Below, piece by piece: positions 7,985-15,256 of a DNA stretch of 64,000 bases. The notes beneath the pieces are model-generated. The model did no database searches, was not told where the DNA came from, and saw nothing but the letters and a program-made list of their open reading frames with translations. Where the stretch lies: positions 558,001 through 622,000 of the forward strand of contig NZ_CP151274.1 in assembly GCF_051131135.1 (NCBI RefSeq). Direction: 5' to 3'. A program made the translations under genes and the position numbers. The stretch's first letter is position 1. The number at the start of each line of letters is the position of its first letter. The DNA comes from Thermogladius sp023256015 (lineage in GTDB: Archaea; Thermoproteota; Thermoprotei_A; Sulfolobales; Desulfurococcaceae).

Positions 7985-8248
7985 CTACGGGCTGGGCGGT
8001 GGGGGTAGGGGCTGGTACACCGAGGATGCTATGTACGACACGAGCGCGAACACGCTACTACCCACAGCTAGCCAAAAAGCAGCCCAAACGCCGTCCTCCA
8101 GTATCCTCTCACCTATCTTCTTGACTCTCGTGAGCGGTATGGGGAGACCTTTAAGAGCCCAACCTACGACCCAAGACAAGAAGAAGAGAGCCCAGGCTAC
8201 TACAACAACCTGAGCTGTTATGTCTCTAACGAACTCTACTAACCCCAT
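7985..8248 (-). CDS. cedA1: CedA1-like pilin (two-helix membrane protein)
   Basis: The 87-residue protein consists of a hydrophobic helix (about 12-30), a basic connecting loop with GLPIPLTRVKKIGER, and a second hydrophobic helix (about 52-73), ending in LPPPPSP. This is the plan of CedA1, shown in Aeropyrum to form a conjugation-type pilus related to VirB2/TrbC. There is no class III signal peptide. I chose the ATG at 8248; an in-frame TTG at 8254 is possible. It is the first gene of a four-gene reverse-strand set. Family placement rests on form and context rather than on a strong sequence signature. Confidence 0.72.
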   Translation of the reverse strand: MGLVEFVRDITAQVVVVAWALFFLSWVVGWALKGLPIPLTRVKKIGERILEDGVWAAFWLAVGSSVFALVSYIASSVYQPLPPPPSP

Positions 8249-8384
8249 GACCAAACCCGTCCAAGGCGTCGCCCTAACAACGATGAGACTGAGGCGAAAG
8301 TGTTGTCCAGGGATGCTATATTAGAGGGGGTAAGACTGAACACTATCTATGAATCTCTAATCACCGGCCACGAGACTGAGCTGT

Positions 8385-10373
8385 ATGCCGAGAACCTGGC
8401 CGAAGGTAGCGAAGGTGTACTGGGACCCCTACGACGACATACCCATAATACAGCCCAGACAGGACGAGATCGACCTGTACTACGTTCTAAGGCTCACCGA
8501 GCCAGGCGATGCGAGGCCGGCAAGGCCGGGGGACTACCAGAGACTTAGAGAGAGCATCGTAAGGGGGTTCGGTAGCGATAAACTGTTCAGGGAACTCTTT
8601 GAGAATAGAGTGGTGTTATTCAACAAGGTGCCTCACTGGGACCTCATGTGGGAGGTGGCGTCCTCGGGTAACGTATGGGGCCAGCTCTACTTCGACCCCT
8701 TTGCCGACACTTGGAAGTTCAGGCTGAGCTACCACGGGGCTTACGAGGCGCTGGACAAGGGGCTAGTAGACCACGTCAAGGTCGACTCCAAGTACTTCTA
8801 TACTGGTATGGCAATAAACCCGCCCTCTTCAAGCCAGCAAAGCCTCGTCGTACTTGACTACAAGGGTAGGATCAGGGCTGTAGCCGAGAACGTCGGGGGT
8901 AAGCTCGTCGTAACTAAGACATTCCACGACTACAGGCCGCCTGTGGAGACGAGTAGAAGACCGAGCACTCTCCAAGACGTGGTAAAGAAGAATATGGAGG
9001 GTCTTCTGACGCTGGAAGGAAGGGCTATCAGGCACCTCCTAAAAGTCCGCGAGAAATACAACTACAAGCCCGTAGTCTCTTATTCCGGCGGTAAAGACAG
9101 CCTCGTCAGCCTCCATCTCGCTGTCAAGGCCTTTGGAGGTGTTGACATGCTGTTCAACGATACGGGCATCGAGCTACCGGAGACTCTCAAGAACGTCGAG
9201 GAGGTTTCTAAAGCTTACAGCCTCGACTTGGTCACAGCGTCCGCTGGCAACTTCTTCTGGACAGCCGTTGAAACCTTTGGGCCGCCCGGGAAAGACTACC
9301 GGTGGTGCTGCAAGATAATCAAACTGGTGCCTATAGCAAAGACTAGTAGAGCGAAGTGGCCTAGTGGAGCGCTCAATATAGTGGGGCAGAGGGCGTACGA
9401 GTCCCTGGACAGGGCGAAGAGTCCCGTAGTGTGGAGGAACAGGTGGATACCCCACGTGGTCTCTACCACGCCCATACAGGACTGGAGCCAGCTCTCGGTC
9501 TGGCTATACATCTACGCCAACAAGCTCCCATACAACAGGCTGTACGATACAGGGTTCGACAGGCTAGGCTGCTACCTCTGCCCCTCTAGTTACCTGGCCG
9601 AGTTCAAGGACGTGTCAACTCACTACCCCTGCTTGTGGGAGAGGTGGCTCAGCGTCCTAGAGCACTGGAGAGAGAGGCTGAACCAGCCTCCGGAGTGGGT
9701 CAAGTACGGTTTGTGGAGGTGGCTTACGCCGGCAGCAGCTAAGAAGAGGGTTGCCAGGAGAATACCCGGCTACGCCCTAGACTGGAGAAAAGAGTACACT
9801 CTGAGGCTTCTCAGTAGCGAGGCTCGGCTCGCACCACTACACGTGAAGAGGGGTGGCAATTCGCTCGAAGTAACGTTTAACGACAACGTGGTGGAAGACG
9901 AGGCGCAGCAAACATTCGCCGAGAACATTAGAATGCTCTCGTTCAAGGTCTGGAGGGAGGGCGACTCTATACTCGTGGAGACCAAGAATACGCGCATTAA
10001 GATCGCCCGCAACACTCTTAAGGTAGAGCCCTTCGACAAAGACGAGAACGTGGAAGACCTAGCAGACGTCTTGAAGGTGACTTACCGAACAAGGTCTTGT
10101 GCCAAGTGTGCTAGCTGCGTACTATGGTGCCCGCTTAACAGGGTTAAAATGACCCCCAAAGGCCCGTTACCGCGCGTGCCGTGTCCCTCCTGTAAGCTAT
10201 GTATTGACACGTGCCCGCTGGCTGACCAGCTAGTCGAGAAAGTGGTCATCCCGCTTATACTGGGTAATCCGAAGGCGTTTAAGCGCAGCTCGAGAAGGCA
10301 TGGGGCAGAAGTAATCCAGGTGTTCACAAGAATGTACAGGCTATGGGGTAACAGGGTCAGTCCCGCTTTATGA
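8385..10373 (+). CDS. PAPS-reductase-family enzyme with C-terminal ferredoxin domain
   Basis: The 662-residue protein has an N-terminal domain of about 200 residues, an adenine-nucleotide alpha-hydrolase core with the PP-loop SGGKDS (about 234-239), cysteines typical of PAPS reductase-like proteins (YRWCC near 306 and GCYLCPSS near 392), and a C-terminal two-cluster ferredoxin domain (CAKCASCVLWCPL and CPSCKLCIDTCPL). Such fusions are common in anaerobic archaea, but the substrate is unknown; sulfur transfer or nucleotide-activated sulfate reduction are both possible. It is divergent from the ced genes and overlaps the end of the helicase gene by 17 bases. Confidence 0.8.
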   Translation: MPRTWPKVAKVYWDPYDDIPIIQPRQDEIDLYYVLRLTEPGDARPARPGDYQRLRESIVRGFGSDKLFRELFENRVVLFNKVPHWDLMWEVASSGNVWGQLYFDPFADTWKFRLSYHGAYEALDKGLVDHVKVDSKYFYTGMAINPPSSSQQSLVVLDYKGRIRAVAENVGGKLVVTKTFHDYRPPVETSRRPSTLQDVVKKNMEGLLTLEGRAIRHLLKVREKYNYKPVVSYSGGKDSLVSLHLAVKAFGGVDMLFNDTGIELPETLKNVEEVSKAYSLDLVTASAGNFFWTAVETFGPPGKDYRWCCKIIKLVPIAKTSRAKWPSGALNIVGQRAYESLDRAKSPVVWRNRWIPHVVSTTPIQDWSQLSVWLYIYANKLPYNRLYDTGFDRLGCYLCPSSYLAEFKDVSTHYPCLWERWLSVLEHWRERLNQPPEWVKYGLWRWLTPAAAKKRVARRIPGYALDWRKEYTLRLLSSEARLAPLHVKRGGNSLEVTFNDNVVEDEAQQTFAENIRMLSFKVWREGDSILVETKNTRIKIARNTLKVEPFDKDENVEDLADVLKVTYRTRSCAKCASCVLWCPLNRVKMTPKGPLPRVPCPSCKLCIDTCPLADQLVEKVVIPLILGNPKAFKRSSRRHGAEVIQVFTRMYRLWGNRVSPAL

Positions 10374-13146
10374 ACTCTTTCACCATGAGGAACTTCTTCT
10401 CGCTCTCGTAGATCTCCTGGACTAGGTCTCTGCCTCTCATAACGTTGTTTAGTATTCTGGCAGCCTCTACCGACCCCACCCCCCTCGCGGACAGCGCCAG
10501 CAGCGCGTCCCTCTTGAACCTATAGAGCAGGACGGCCCTTTTGCTCAGCTCGTCGAGAGTCTTGTTTTCTTCGTCTGTCAGTTTCAGCTTATTCTTGAGT
10601 TTCTTAACAATCTCGAGCTCGTTAGATATGTCGTGCCCCTTGACGAGTGTGAGAGTGGCTCTCCCACACTTTGGGCACCCGAACTCGCTCCACTTCAAGA
10701 AGTCCGCCACGCTACCGGACTCGTGGTACCCGCAACTGAGGCAGAGTAGTGTTACCTTACGCGAGAGGAGTTTCGCAAGGTACGCCTCCTGGTCGAAGAC
10801 CAGCCCTCTGACCAGTGGAACCTCTATGTACTCCAGTACCTCCTTGTGGAAGTCGTTGAGGGTTTCCGAGACTCTATCCACTACCTTGACAACACCCGTC
10901 GCGACGAGCCTCGCGAGCTCCCTAGCCGAGGTAATGTCGTAGTCTCTGGTCAGCACCTCCTTGAACGCCTCTCTGCCTATTACCGTGTCTACGAAGGCCT
11001 GTAACATGGTGTTGCTAACTCTCTCAGCTTCAGGGGATATGGCGCCAAACCTTTGAGCTACCTGGTATATCCGCCAGAGGAGGGTCTTACTCTCCCGTGC
11101 AGCGCTTAGCAAAAAGCTCTCTTCAACAAATTTGTCAAGCGAGTTGAAGAACTTGACCACGTTTTCACGTAGTAACTCGGGGTCTACGTTGGAAGCCCGC
11201 AACACGATAGCGTAAGGTGTAGAGTACGTCTTGATGCTCCCCAACGGGTAGATCCTCTTGACGTAGTAGTGGAGCAGGTCTTTAAGCATCGAGTTCACTT
11301 TTGAGCCTCCGAAGACGTTTATGACGATGGCCCTCAGGGGCCTGACGTAGTCTACAACGATAGTCTTGTCGTCCCCAAAGAGGTCTAGCCCCCTTGTCGC
11401 GGCATCGATCTTCAGCTCGTACTCTCTTCTCACGGCCTCTACTCGGCCCTCTTTAAGCCTCCTCACCACGCTGCCTACTTCCCGGGCCACCTTGTACTCT
11501 ACGGGTATGTTCTCCCCTTCCCAAGACGGTATGACGGCCTCTTCGGACGGGGCTTCTGCTCTTTCAACGTACAGCCGCCCCTCGCTCTCGGCATATGAAA
11601 CTACTCTCCAAACACTCCCCGCTAGAACGAGGTAGTCCCCTTGTTGAACGTTTAAAATCACGTAGTCTTCGTCTAGACTCCCGACCCTGTTACTGCTGGC
11701 TACGTCTACAACTGTTATCTCTCTAGTCGAGGGTATCATAGAGGTCTTGTAGACGTGTAGCCTCGTCTTCCGAGTAGGCTTCAGGACTCCTGACTCCAGT
11801 TTCACTATCCTACTGTAATCAAGGTAAGACACGACGTCCATGAAGTCCTGGAAGGAGAGGTTTTTGTATAGTGCCATTTGAGCAATACTAGCGTACAGCC
11901 TGTTGACATCTACACCGTGGGGGTTGATTAACGTGTACACGGCGATGGAGTAGGACAGCACGTCTAGAGGAGAGTCGTGTATAGTCTCCTTCTCCAGCTC
12001 CCCCGCTATAGCCCTCCTAGCTATCACGGCCGACTCTAGGTAATGAAGCAGGTTGCTGGTCGACACGATGCTCCCTTTAGCAACGCCCCCCAGCCTGTGC
12101 CCGCTCCTCCCGATTCTCTGCACAAGCCTCGTTACTTGCCTTGGGGACAAGTACTGTATAACGTAGTCGACGCTACCTATGTCGATACCCAGTTCGAGGC
12201 TGGAGGTCGCAACTACAGCCTTTATCTCCCCGCTTCTAAACCTCCTCTCTACTTCCTCGCGGTGTTCCTTCGACAAGCTCCCGTGGTGCACGCTTATCTG
12301 GAGGTCGAGCCCGAGCCTTTCGCTGAGTTTTTTCAGCAGACTACTCATGTACTCTGCCATCGTCCTCGTATTCGTGAAGACCAGGGCGCTCCTGCTCTCG
12401 TTTATCTTCCTGATAATGTAGTACGCTCTCCCGGCAACACGCTCGTCCACTGTACCGCTGACAGCTTCTCTACACTTGTCGTCGCAAGACGGGACCTCGA
12501 CGCTGATCTCTAGTTCTTTACCACCTGCGTCCTTGACGACCTCCGTGGGGAGCCTGTTAATGGACGAGATCAGTTCGCTGACGGCGTTTTCATTGCTCAC
12601 TGTAGCCGACAACCCTATCACGACAGGCCTTATCCGCAGGTGGTTCACCACCAGGTATAGGGTCGTCAGTAGCAAGAGCCCTCTCTTGCTCTCGACGAGC
12701 TCGTGCAGCTCGTCTAGTATCACGAACCCTAGGTTAGAAAGCCGCTTCAATAATTCTTCGTTCAATAGGACATAAGTGAACGTCTCCGGGGTCGTGACGA
12801 GAACCTGTGGAGGGCTCTTTTGTATAGCCTTCCTCGCGCTGTACGGCGTATCGCCGTGTCTGAGAGCTACGGTGACATTAAAACACCTGGCCAGCCTACT
12901 AATCCTGTTCACTATATCCCTGTTCAGAGCTCGGAGGGGGGTAATGTAAACGCAGGAAATGGGCTTCGCGTTCAACCTCGACAAGATGTAGAAGACCGGT
13001 ATGACCGCGGCCTCCGTCTTTCCCGAGCCCGTGGGCGCGACCACGATTACGTTGCTCCGCTCTCTAACTACCTTTTTAAAAGACTCTTTTTGTAAATTTG
13101 TAAACTCCCTATAGCCTAGCCGTCTTAAACATTCAGGCAAACTCAT
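10357..13146 (-). CDS. SF2 helicase of the Ski2-like/Lhr type with C-terminal Cys4 site
   Basis: From the ATG at 13146 the protein is 929 residues. It has a Q-like TNLQ, Walker A APTGSGKT (37-44), ITPLRALNRD (Ia), LDELHE (II), GLSATVSN (III), VATSSLELGIDIGSVDYVIQY (split motif IV/V) and QRIGRSGHR (VI). The C-terminal part holds CLSCGY and CPKCGR, a likely zinc site. It belongs with archaeal Lhr or ASH-Ski2 helicases, which act in RNA or DNA metabolism; I cannot separate these by eye. The frame stays open upstream to 13302 but that part is the complement of tRNA-Pro and is not coding. Confidence 0.88.
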   Translation of the reverse strand: MSLPECLRRLGYREFTNLQKESFKKVVRERSNVIVVAPTGSGKTEAAVIPVFYILSRLNAKPISCVYITPLRALNRDIVNRISRLARCFNVTVALRHGDTPYSARKAIQKSPPQVLVTTPETFTYVLLNEELLKRLSNLGFVILDELHELVESKRGLLLLTTLYLVVNHLRIRPVVIGLSATVSNENAVSELISSINRLPTEVVKDAGGKELEISVEVPSCDDKCREAVSGTVDERVAGRAYYIIRKINESRSALVFTNTRTMAEYMSSLLKKLSERLGLDLQISVHHGSLSKEHREEVERRFRSGEIKAVVATSSLELGIDIGSVDYVIQYLSPRQVTRLVQRIGRSGHRLGGVAKGSIVSTSNLLHYLESAVIARRAIAGELEKETIHDSPLDVLSYSIAVYTLINPHGVDVNRLYASIAQMALYKNLSFQDFMDVVSYLDYSRIVKLESGVLKPTRKTRLHVYKTSMIPSTREITVVDVASSNRVGSLDEDYVILNVQQGDYLVLAGSVWRVVSYAESEGRLYVERAEAPSEEAVIPSWEGENIPVEYKVAREVGSVVRRLKEGRVEAVRREYELKIDAATRGLDLFGDDKTIVVDYVRPLRAIVINVFGGSKVNSMLKDLLHYYVKRIYPLGSIKTYSTPYAIVLRASNVDPELLRENVVKFFNSLDKFVEESFLLSAARESKTLLWRIYQVAQRFGAISPEAERVSNTMLQAFVDTVIGREAFKEVLTRDYDITSARELARLVATGVVKVVDRVSETLNDFHKEVLEYIEVPLVRGLVFDQEAYLAKLLSRKVTLLCLSCGYHESGSVADFLKWSEFGCPKCGRATLTLVKGHDISNELEIVKKLKNKLKLTDEENKTLDELSKRAVLLYRFKRDALLALSARGVGSVEAARILNNVMRGRDLVQEIYESEKKFLMVKEFIKRD

Positions 13147-13193
13147 GCCTTTTCCCGGAATAAGCGCACAAAGGCACCAGTTATCTGGAAACC

Positions 13194-13201
13194 CTTTAAA
13201 C
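13194..13201 (+). promoter_or_regulatory. TATA box upstream of tRNA-Pro
   Basis: CTTTAAAC lies 26-33 bases before the mature 5' end of tRNA-Pro. Its core TTTAAA is symmetrical, so on the reverse strand it could also serve the helicase gene, whose ATG is about 50 bases away. Based on motif and spacing. Confidence 0.5.
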
Positions 13202-13226
13202 CCTTTTAACTTAAGACTATCAGATA

Positions 13227-13301
13227 GGGCCCGTGGTCTAGCCTGGTTAGGATGCGGGGTTCGGGTCCCCGTGACCCGGGGTTCAAATCCCCGCGGGCCC
13301 A
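13227..13301 (+). tRNA. tRNA-Pro (CGG)
   Basis: The 75-base gene folds into a full cloverleaf: acceptor GGGCCCG/CGGGCCC, D stem GUCU/GGAU, anticodon stem CGGGG/CCCCG with loop UUCGGGU, and T stem CGGGG/CCCCG with loop UUCAAAU. The anticodon at loop positions 3-5 is CGG, which reads the proline codon CCG, and G37 is as expected for proline. The discriminator is A and no CCA end is encoded. No intron. Confidence 0.95.
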
Positions 13302-13319
13302 CTTACATGGTGCTATGTC

Positions 13320-13715
13320 TTGTCTACGGCTGGCTATTGCTCCGCAAGAGATTCTATCAAGAAAGTCCTCGAGGCCTCTAAAACGGTCGGGGTGGTCGAT
13401 GAGCAGGTTCTAAGGAGGTTTGTCAAAGTCAACGTTCAAGGCGCAGACTTAAACACGTGGGTTTACATGGGCCCCAGCGGTGACTACGTCATAGTCCCAG
13501 GGGTCTTCTGTAGCTGTAGTGATTTCACCATCAGGGTGGTTGGGAGGAGAGAGAAGTGCTACTGCAAGCACCTCGTTGAACAAGCGCTGTCTGAGAAAAG
13601 GGGGCTCTACAGGGTAGTGGACCTCGGCTCTTTCGACGAGTACATTAAGGTATTAAACGAGGTTTTTACACAGAATTTAACATCTACCTTGAGAAAGAAA
13701 CTGTACACGAGGTAG
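13320..13715 (+). CDS. SWIM-like zinc-binding protein
   Basis: This 131-residue protein starts with TTG 18 bases after tRNA-Pro. Its centre carries CSCSDFTIRVVGRREKCYCKH, which fits the CxC-x(n)-CxH pattern of SWIM zinc fingers. In eukaryotes and some archaea SWIM proteins (Sws1 type) partner RadA/Rad51 paralogues in recombination; that link is only a suggestion here. The region after the finger (residues 90-131) is charged and helical. It is followed after five bases by Elf1, so the two may share a transcript. The family call depends on one motif. Confidence 0.6.
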   Translation: MSTAGYCSARDSIKKVLEASKTVGVVDEQVLRRFVKVNVQGADLNTWVYMGPSGDYVIVPGVFCSCSDFTIRVVGRREKCYCKHLVEQALSEKRGLYRVVDLGSFDEYIKVLNEVFTQNLTSTLRKKLYTR

Positions 13716-13720
13716 AGAAA

Positions 13721-14053
13721 ATGGGTAAAAGGAGGAAGAAGTATAAGAGGGTCGTTAAGAGAGCCCCTAAAATACCAACAGTATTCCAGTGCCCAAGGTG
13801 CGGGGCCAAGACCCTTAGCGTGAAGTTCGAGAAACTCGAAACGCCTGGATTCAAGAGAGCTATAATATCCTGCGGCTCCTGCGGGTTGTACGCAGAGTAC
13901 CCGCAGCCGGTCCCGGAGATACTCCAAGCCGTCGACGTCTACGCCAAGTTCCTGGACTTATATTTAGAAGGCAGCATCAAAGTTGAGACGAGGAAGCCTA
14001 GCGAAGGGGGCGGGCTTGGAGAGGGTCAGCAACTATCTGAAGGAGAAGCTTGA
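13721..14053 (+). CDS. elf1: Elf1-like transcription elongation factor
   Basis: The 110-residue protein begins with a basic stretch MGKRRKKYKRVVKR and has a zinc ribbon with CPRCG (about 25) and CGSCG (about 51) separated by 22 residues, then YAEYPQPVPE and an aromatic helix. This is the layout of Elf1, a conserved elongation factor that associates with RNA polymerase; archaeal versions are widespread. The last 20 residues are Gly/Glu-rich and overlap the start of the GGGP synthase gene. Confidence 0.85.
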   Translation: MGKRRKKYKRVVKRAPKIPTVFQCPRCGAKTLSVKFEKLETPGFKRAIISCGSCGLYAEYPQPVPEILQAVDVYAKFLDLYLEGSIKVETRKPSEGGGLGEGQQLSEGEA

Positions 14054-14756
14054 GAAAGGAGAGAAGCTTCACTTCACCTTGATTGACCCCGCTAAGAACG
14101 TAGACCACAGCGAGCTCGAGAAGGTCGCGCTCAGGCTACACGAGGCTGGTACAGACGCCTTTCTGGTCGGTGGTAGTCTTGGTGTTGCGCCAGAGGAGGC
14201 AGGAGAAGTATCGAGCACCTTGAAAAAGGCGACCGGTCTACCCGTGATAATCTTCCCAGGGAACATCAACTGCCTCACGCCTAAGGCCGATGCCGTGTTG
14301 TTCATGGTCTTAATGAACAGCCTAGAGCCGTACTACTTAGTGCAAGCGCAGGTCCAGGCAGCTCCTTTAGTAAGAAAGTACGGCCTAGAGGCCCTCCCGA
14401 CAGGCTACCTCGTCCTATACGGCGAGACCGCTGTCGCTCACGTAGGTAGAATACAACCCATACCGCCGGAGAAGCCTGAGATCGGGCTGGCCTACGCCCT
14501 CGCAGCCGAGATGATGGGATTTAGGTACATATATCTCGAGGCTGGTAGTGGGGCTAGCAGACACGTCCCGGAGACCTTCCCAAGCCTGATAAAGAGGAGC
14601 ACTAGTCTAACAGTGATCGTGGGGGGAGGTGTGCGCTCGCCCGAGGTGGCCAGGAGCCTTGCTAAAGCAGGGGCCGACATAATAGTGACCGGTACCGTCG
14701 TAGAAGAAGACTACGAGAAAGCGGTCTCTATCATTAGAGGGATCAAGAGCCGCTAG
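14016..14756 (+). CDS. Geranylgeranylglyceryl phosphate synthase
   Basis: The protein is a TIM-barrel enzyme that joins geranylgeranyl diphosphate to glycerol-1-phosphate, the first step of archaeal ether-lipid synthesis. Signatures are HFTLIDPAKN near the start, GTDAFLVGGS, FPGNINCLTPKADAVLFM, YLEAGSGAS and GGGVRSPEVA with the final GADIIVTGT phosphate-binding loops. The frame is open from a TTG at 13983, but I prefer the TTG at 14016, just before ERVSNYLKEKLEKG, because it follows a G-rich SD-like run and gives the usual length of about 246 residues. It overlaps Elf1 and, at its 3' end, MazG by 14 bases. Confidence 0.92.
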   Translation: MERVSNYLKEKLEKGEKLHFTLIDPAKNVDHSELEKVALRLHEAGTDAFLVGGSLGVAPEEAGEVSSTLKKATGLPVIIFPGNINCLTPKADAVLFMVLMNSLEPYYLVQAQVQAAPLVRKYGLEALPTGYLVLYGETAVAHVGRIQPIPPEKPEIGLAYALAAEMMGFRYIYLEAGSGASRHVPETFPSLIKRSTSLTVIVGGGVRSPEVARSLAKAGADIIVTGTVVEEDYEKAVSIIRGIKSR

Positions 14757-15000
14757 CTTCGACGTACTTCTCCTTGAACGCTTCTTCCAGGTCTATGTTT
14801 AGCAGGTTCGCTACGCTGAGGAGCCAAGCAAACACGTCAGCTATCTCCTCGCGCAGGTTCTCTTGGTTCATCTCGAGAAGCGCCCTCGCGAGCTCCCCAA
14901 CCTCTTCAACGAGCCACGTGAAGGTTGCGTAGAGTCCTCTGGCGTGGTCTCTCTCGTAGTAGACTCTCCTTATCAGCTCTTGTGCTTCTCTCAGCTCCAA
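14743..15000 (-). CDS. MazG-like nucleotide pyrophosphohydrolase
   Basis: From a TTG at 15000 the protein is 85 residues. It carries WLVEEVGELARALLE and REEIADVFAWLL, the paired EExxE and ExxD metal-binding motifs of all-alpha MazG NTP pyrophosphatases, which clean up non-canonical nucleotides. The frame stays open to 15171, but a symmetrical TATA box at 15023-15031 lies 26 bases before the TTG, so I infer a leaderless transcript from there. The gene is divergent from Sec61-beta and converges on GGGP synthase with overlap. Confidence 0.8.
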   Translation of the reverse strand: MELREAQELIRRVYYERDHARGLYATFTWLVEEVGELARALLEMNQENLREEIADVFAWLLSVANLLNIDLEEAFKEKYVEASGS

Positions 15001-15022
15001 TACCAGCGCACCCAGCTTCAGG

Positions 15023-15031
15023 CTTATAAAG
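15023..15031. promoter_or_regulatory. Shared symmetrical TATA box between mazG-like and secG genes
   Basis: CTTATAAAG contains the palindrome TTATAA (15024-15029, centre 15026.5). The TTG start of the MazG gene at 15000 is 26.5 bases away on one side and the GTG of the Sec61-beta gene at 15055 is 28.5 bases away on the other. Both distances fit leaderless starts, so one TATA box may drive both genes. Confidence 0.55.
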
Positions 15032-15054
15032 ACACGCGTAAATAAAGACTTGCG

Positions 15055-15243
15055 GTGGAGGAAGTGAGTAGAGCTAGAAAGAGAAGAAGAGAGGTAGCGG
15101 CCCCCCTGACAGCAGCCGGGCTTGTCAGGTTCTACGAGGAGTCCGATGTGGGTATCAAGGTGAAACCTCACCTACTCATAATATTAGCTTTAGCTGTAAG
15201 TATAGCGGTGATCGTGCTACAGAAAGTACACCCCTTGTACTGA
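15055..15243 (+). CDS. secG: Sec61-beta subunit of the protein translocase
   Basis: The 62-residue protein has a basic N terminus (RARKRRREV), the conserved AAPLTAAGLVRFYEE motif and a single C-terminal membrane helix (LLIILALAVSIAVIVL), the standard form of archaeal Sec61-beta, a tail-anchored subunit of the SecYE-beta channel. The GTG at 15055 fits a leaderless start from the TATA box at 15023; a second GTG at 15064 is also possible. Its 3' neighbour is the convergent porB gene. Confidence 0.9.
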   Translation: MEEVSRARKRRREVAAPLTAAGLVRFYEESDVGIKVKPHLLIILALAVSIAVIVLQKVHPLY

Positions 15244-15256
15244 TGCAGCGCTGGGC

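Noticed and set aside
4842..8248. Integrated conjugative plasmid or other mobile element
   Set aside because: No integrase, att-like repeat or replication gene is seen nearby, and codon use looks like the flanking housekeeping genes; a resident chromosomal system is more likely.
12043..12513. Open frame of 156 codons on the + strand inside the helicase gene
   Set aside because: It is antisense to strongly conserved helicase motifs and has no family-like features; a shadow of high G+C coding.
13147..13302. N-terminal extension of the helicase frame
   Set aside because: It is the complement of tRNA-Pro and its flank; the ATG at 13146 begins the family-like sequence.
13607..13927. Reverse-strand frame of 106 codons across the SWIM-like and Elf1 genes
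   Set aside because: It runs antisense to two better-supported genes and shows no motif.
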